Notes under the pieces: model-generated
The model's database searches: none
The model's input: the letters and a program-made list of their open reading frames with translations, nothing else
What the model was told of the DNA's origin: nothing
Shown here: in pieces, positions 61,682-64,000 of the stretch
How positions within the stretch are numbered: position 1 is the first letter of the stretch
Layout of the letters: every line of letters starts with the position of its first letter
Assembly: GCF_900086985.1 (NCBI RefSeq)
Contig: NZ_LT593974.1
Coordinates: 1,054,001 to 1,118,000, forward strand
Source: Halomonas sp. HL-93
GTDB lineage: Bacteria; Pseudomonadota; Gammaproteobacteria; Pseudomonadales; Halomonadaceae
Length of the DNA: 64,000 nucleotides
Direction: 5' to 3'
Translations under genes and position numbers: made by a program

Positions 61682-63535
61682 CTACTTGTAACCTGCCGCC
61701 TGAAGTCGAAACAGCTTCGCATAGCGGCCGTCTGCCGCGAGCAATTCCTCGTGGGTGCCGCGTTCGATGATGTGGCCCTGATCGATCACCAGAATGAGAT
61801 CGGCGCTGCGCACGGTGGAGAAGCGGTGGGAGATCAGAATCGCCATCTTGTCGCGGCTGTGCTCGCGGAAGCGGGCGAAGACCGCGGCCTCCGCGGCGGC
61901 ATCCATGGCGGCGGTGGGTTCATCCAGCACGATGATGTCGGCGTTCTCGCGCATGTAGGCGCGGGAAAGGGCGATTTTCTGCCACTGGCCACCGGAGAGT
62001 TCCTGGCCGTTCTTGAACCAACGACCCAACTGTGTCTGGTAGCCGCTGGCCATGGCGCTGATGAAATCATCCGCCATGCCGTGCCGAGCGGCTTGCTGCC
62101 AGCGCTGCTCATCCTCATAGGCATGGGTGTCGCCGACGCCCAGATTTTCACCCACCTGTAACTGGTAACGCACAAAGTCCTGGAAAATAACGCCGGTACG
62201 TTCGCGTAGCGCCTGGGTGCTCCAGTCGCGCAAATCGCTGCCGTCGAGCAATATCCGTCCTTCGGTGGGGTGATAGAGCCGCGTCAACAGTTTGATCAAG
62301 GTCGTTTTACCCGAGCCGTTTTCACCTACCAGCGCCAAACTCTGCCCAGGAGACAAGTGCAGGGAAATATCGTGTAAGACCGGCGCACTCCCAGGGTAGG
62401 CGAAGCTGACATTCTCAAAGCGCAGGCCGTCGCCGGGCATTACGCCCTGGGTCAGAGTGCCCGGAGCGGTCTCGACTGGCTGCTCCAGATACTCATAAAG
62501 GTTGGACAGATAGAGGTTTTCTTCGTACATGCCGCTGATCGCGGTCAGGCTGGCGGAAAGCGCGGCCTGGCCCTGCTTGAAGACCATCAGGTACATGGTC
62601 ATCTGGCCGAGGGTCAGCGCGCCGGTAATCGCTTCAATCACCACCCAGGCATAAGCCGCGTAAAAGGTGAGCGTGCCAAGCAACCCCAGTACAAAGCCCC
62701 AGCTTTCCCGGCGCAGCGTCAGACTACGGTCTTCGGCAAACAGTTGGGTAAAAATATCGCGGTAGCGCTTGAGGAAAAGCTTCTCCAGGCCAAACAGCTT
62801 GACCTCTTTTATGCTGTCTTCCCGGGCGAGCACGGTTTCCAGATAAATTTGCATGCGGCTTTGTGGCGAGCGTCGGCGAAACAAGCGAAAGCCATCCCCC
62901 GAAAACTTGGCTTCCGACATAAACACCGGCAGGGCACCGGCCACTAAAATCAGCAATGCCCAGGGAGAGAACTGCACCAGTAAGACCCCAAAGCTGCCCA
63001 GCGAGATCGCGTTCTGTAATAGCCCAAAGGTTTTATTCACCAGGGCGAGAGGGCGCGTTGAGGCCTCGCGCCGCGCCCGGGTTAGCTGGTCATAGAGCTC
63101 GGAATCCTCGAACTGGCTAAGCGACAGCTGGCCTGCCTTCTCCAGGATCATCACATTGACCTTTTGCCCCAGTAGCGCTCGTAGCAACGACTGCTGGGCC
63201 GACAGGCCTCGCTGGGCGAGCGCTATAAGCGCAATGATAAGCGCCTCGAAGGCCACCAGTTTGAGCACCGGCGTGATGGACACCAGCAGGTTGGGGTCGG
63301 TGGCGGCTTGATGCGTGTCCATCGCATTGACCACGCCATCGACGATCAACTGGCCGACCCAGGCCGCCACGGCGGGCAGCACCCCGGCCACCAGCGTACA
63401 CAGCGCCAGGCCAAGCATCATCCAGCGCGAGGTCTCCCACACCAGGCCGAGCGCCCGGCGGCTATAGCGGAAGACACCAAAAAAGCTGCTGAGCGGCGAT
63501 GACGAAGAAGCATCGGGGGACGAGGGTGGCGACAT
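61682..63535 (-). CDS. ABC transporter, fused permease/ATPase exporter
   Basis: A 617-residue exporter half-molecule: six membrane helices (about 30-330) and an ABC domain with Walker A GENGSGKTT, Q-loop FQDFVRYQL, signature LSGGQWQKIALSRAYMREN, Walker B IIVLDEPTAAMD and switch ISHRFST. The long loops (LFGLEKLFLKRYRDIFTQLF) recall the lantibiotic/peptide-exporter branch (NisT/SpaT-like) rather than MsbA. The start is uncertain: ATG 63535 gives a Ser/Pro-rich cytosolic N-terminus but has no clear ribosome site, and the frame is open to 63607. No peptide precursor is seen next to it. Confidence 0.83.
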   Translation of the reverse strand: MSPPSSPDASSSSPLSSFFGVFRYSRRALGLVWETSRWMMLGLALCTLVAGVLPAVAAWVGQLIVDGVVNAMDTHQAATDPNLLVSITPVLKLVAFEALIIALIALAQRGLSAQQSLLRALLGQKVNVMILEKAGQLSLSQFEDSELYDQLTRARREASTRPLALVNKTFGLLQNAISLGSFGVLLVQFSPWALLILVAGALPVFMSEAKFSGDGFRLFRRRSPQSRMQIYLETVLAREDSIKEVKLFGLEKLFLKRYRDIFTQLFAEDRSLTLRRESWGFVLGLLGTLTFYAAYAWVVIEAITGALTLGQMTMYLMVFKQGQAALSASLTAISGMYEENLYLSNLYEYLEQPVETAPGTLTQGVMPGDGLRFENVSFAYPGSAPVLHDISLHLSPGQSLALVGENGSGKTTLIKLLTRLYHPTEGRILLDGSDLRDWSTQALRERTGVIFQDFVRYQLQVGENLGVGDTHAYEDEQRWQQAARHGMADDFISAMASGYQTQLGRWFKNGQELSGGQWQKIALSRAYMRENADIIVLDEPTAAMDAAAEAAVFARFREHSRDKMAILISHRFSTVRSADLILVIDQGHIIERGTHEELLAADGRYAKLFRLQAAGYK

Positions 63536-63703
63536 AATAGAACGGGCAATGACCTGGCAGACACGGAGAGCCATGATGCGATGGTTAACCGTGGATAGCC
63601 AGTTCAACCCAGCAAAAGCCCGCCATAAGCAGAGAATTAGCCACCCAACCGCCGATTGCCTGCAACGGCAATACGGCGGAGAGGCAGTGTTAGGGGGGAG
63701 ACA

Positions 63704-64000
63704 TTACCAGGGAAGAACAGCCCCATCGGTGCGTGGCTCGGTGCCGCCTTGGAGCACGCCGGTGCCAGCATCGCGCAGAATGATTTGGCCACGGCCAAAG
63801 CTGATGGAATCGGCAACCTTGACGATGTTGTGGCCACGCCGGGCCAGGGCAAGCGCTAAGTGATTGGGGAAGTCGGCTTCGACTTCGATGGTCTTGCCTT
63901 GGGTCCACTTCCAGCGTGGCATATCAAGCGCCGCCTGAGGGTTGAGTTGATCCTCCAGCATTGCCGTCACCACTTGCACATGGCCTTGGGGCTGCATGTA
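63704..64000 (-). CDS. Gamma-glutamyltransferase, C-terminal end (5'-partial)
   Basis: The frame runs off the right edge of the window. The visible 98 residues start YMQPQGHVQVVTAMLEDQLN, then QAALDMPRWKW, and end with GRGQIILRDAGTGVLQGGTEPRTDGAVLPW. This is the C-terminus of the small-subunit (Ntn-hydrolase) part of a gamma-glutamyltransferase, including the QPQGHVQV block and the G-T-E-P-R-x-D-G end. The catalytic threonine lies beyond the window. The enzyme acts on glutathione or related gamma-glutamyl compounds. Confidence 0.9.
   Translation of the reverse strand, partial: YMQPQGHVQVVTAMLEDQLNPQAALDMPRWKWTQGKTIEVEADFPNHLALALARRGHNIVKVADSISFGRGQIILRDAGTGVLQGGTEPRTDGAVLPW

Overview
The window is about 64 kb of GC-rich bacterial chromosome with tightly packed genes. 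The gene set (NirB/NirD/NasA nitrate assimilation, Znu and Fhu metal uptake, ArfA, SpeG, an ArgP-type LysR, a DUF1127 protein, an orphan VgrG module) and the many acidic proteins point to a gammaproteobacterium. A halophilic Halomonadaceae member is my best guess, but that is inference, since no rRNA or other marker gene is present. I found no tRNA, rRNA, CRISPR array, prophage or intact insertion sequence.

Layout. 1-15.7 kb: a 5'-truncated dicarboxylate-type symporter, a nucleoside deaminase, a Pmp3-type small membrane protein, a PqqU-like TonB receptor facing a PQQ glucose dehydrogenase, a CurA-like reductase, an RlpA-like protein, a three-repeat PPC protein, a DMT exporter with divergent LysR, a cytochrome b561, a 7TMR-DISM diguanylate cyclase and an ArgP-like LysR. 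15.9-30.7 kb: a metal island with an imelysin/di-heme/imelysin/DUF1513 operon, znuCB and znuA around a Zur-like palindrome, and fhuC, SIP, fhuB, FhuF and a PvdE-type exporter near two Fur-like boxes. It also holds a scar where a truncated cytochrome b561 is joined to a decayed inositol-monophosphatase fragment. 30.9-41.3 kb: LysE, threonine aldolase, a DAO-family oxidoreductase, SpeG, two small paralogous proteins, a frameshifted phosphoesterase, an AGCS symporter, a MocR/MFS pair and a CDF protein with an altered metal site. 41.5-48.8 kb: an orphan T6SS module (VgrG, DUF4123 adaptor, SxSxG hydrolase effector, two tandem beta-propeller membrane proteins). 48.9-59.2 kb: nitrate assimilation in two divergent operons plus siroheme synthesis and a PP2C/kinase fusion. 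59.2-64 kb: a PLD-family protein, arfA, a DUF1127 protein, an ABC exporter and the end of a gamma-glutamyltransferase.

How the genes work together. The nitrate region is the best resolved. Both nas operons have GG-N10-GC sigma-54 promoters on either side of one GCAC-N7-GTGC NtrC-like site, and both have an intrinsic terminator in the untranslated leader, which suggests nitrogen-limitation activation plus nitrate-dependent antitermination. In the metal island, the Zur palindrome lies between znuCB and znuA, and near-identical Fur-like boxes precede fhuC and the SIP/fhuB pair. The strongest candidates for something undescribed are the T6SS effector with its duplicated beta-propeller putative immunity proteins (41.5-48.8 kb), the 35/42-residue paralogous small proteins (34.5-35.0 kb), and the hairpin that encloses the arfA stop codon (61.0 kb).
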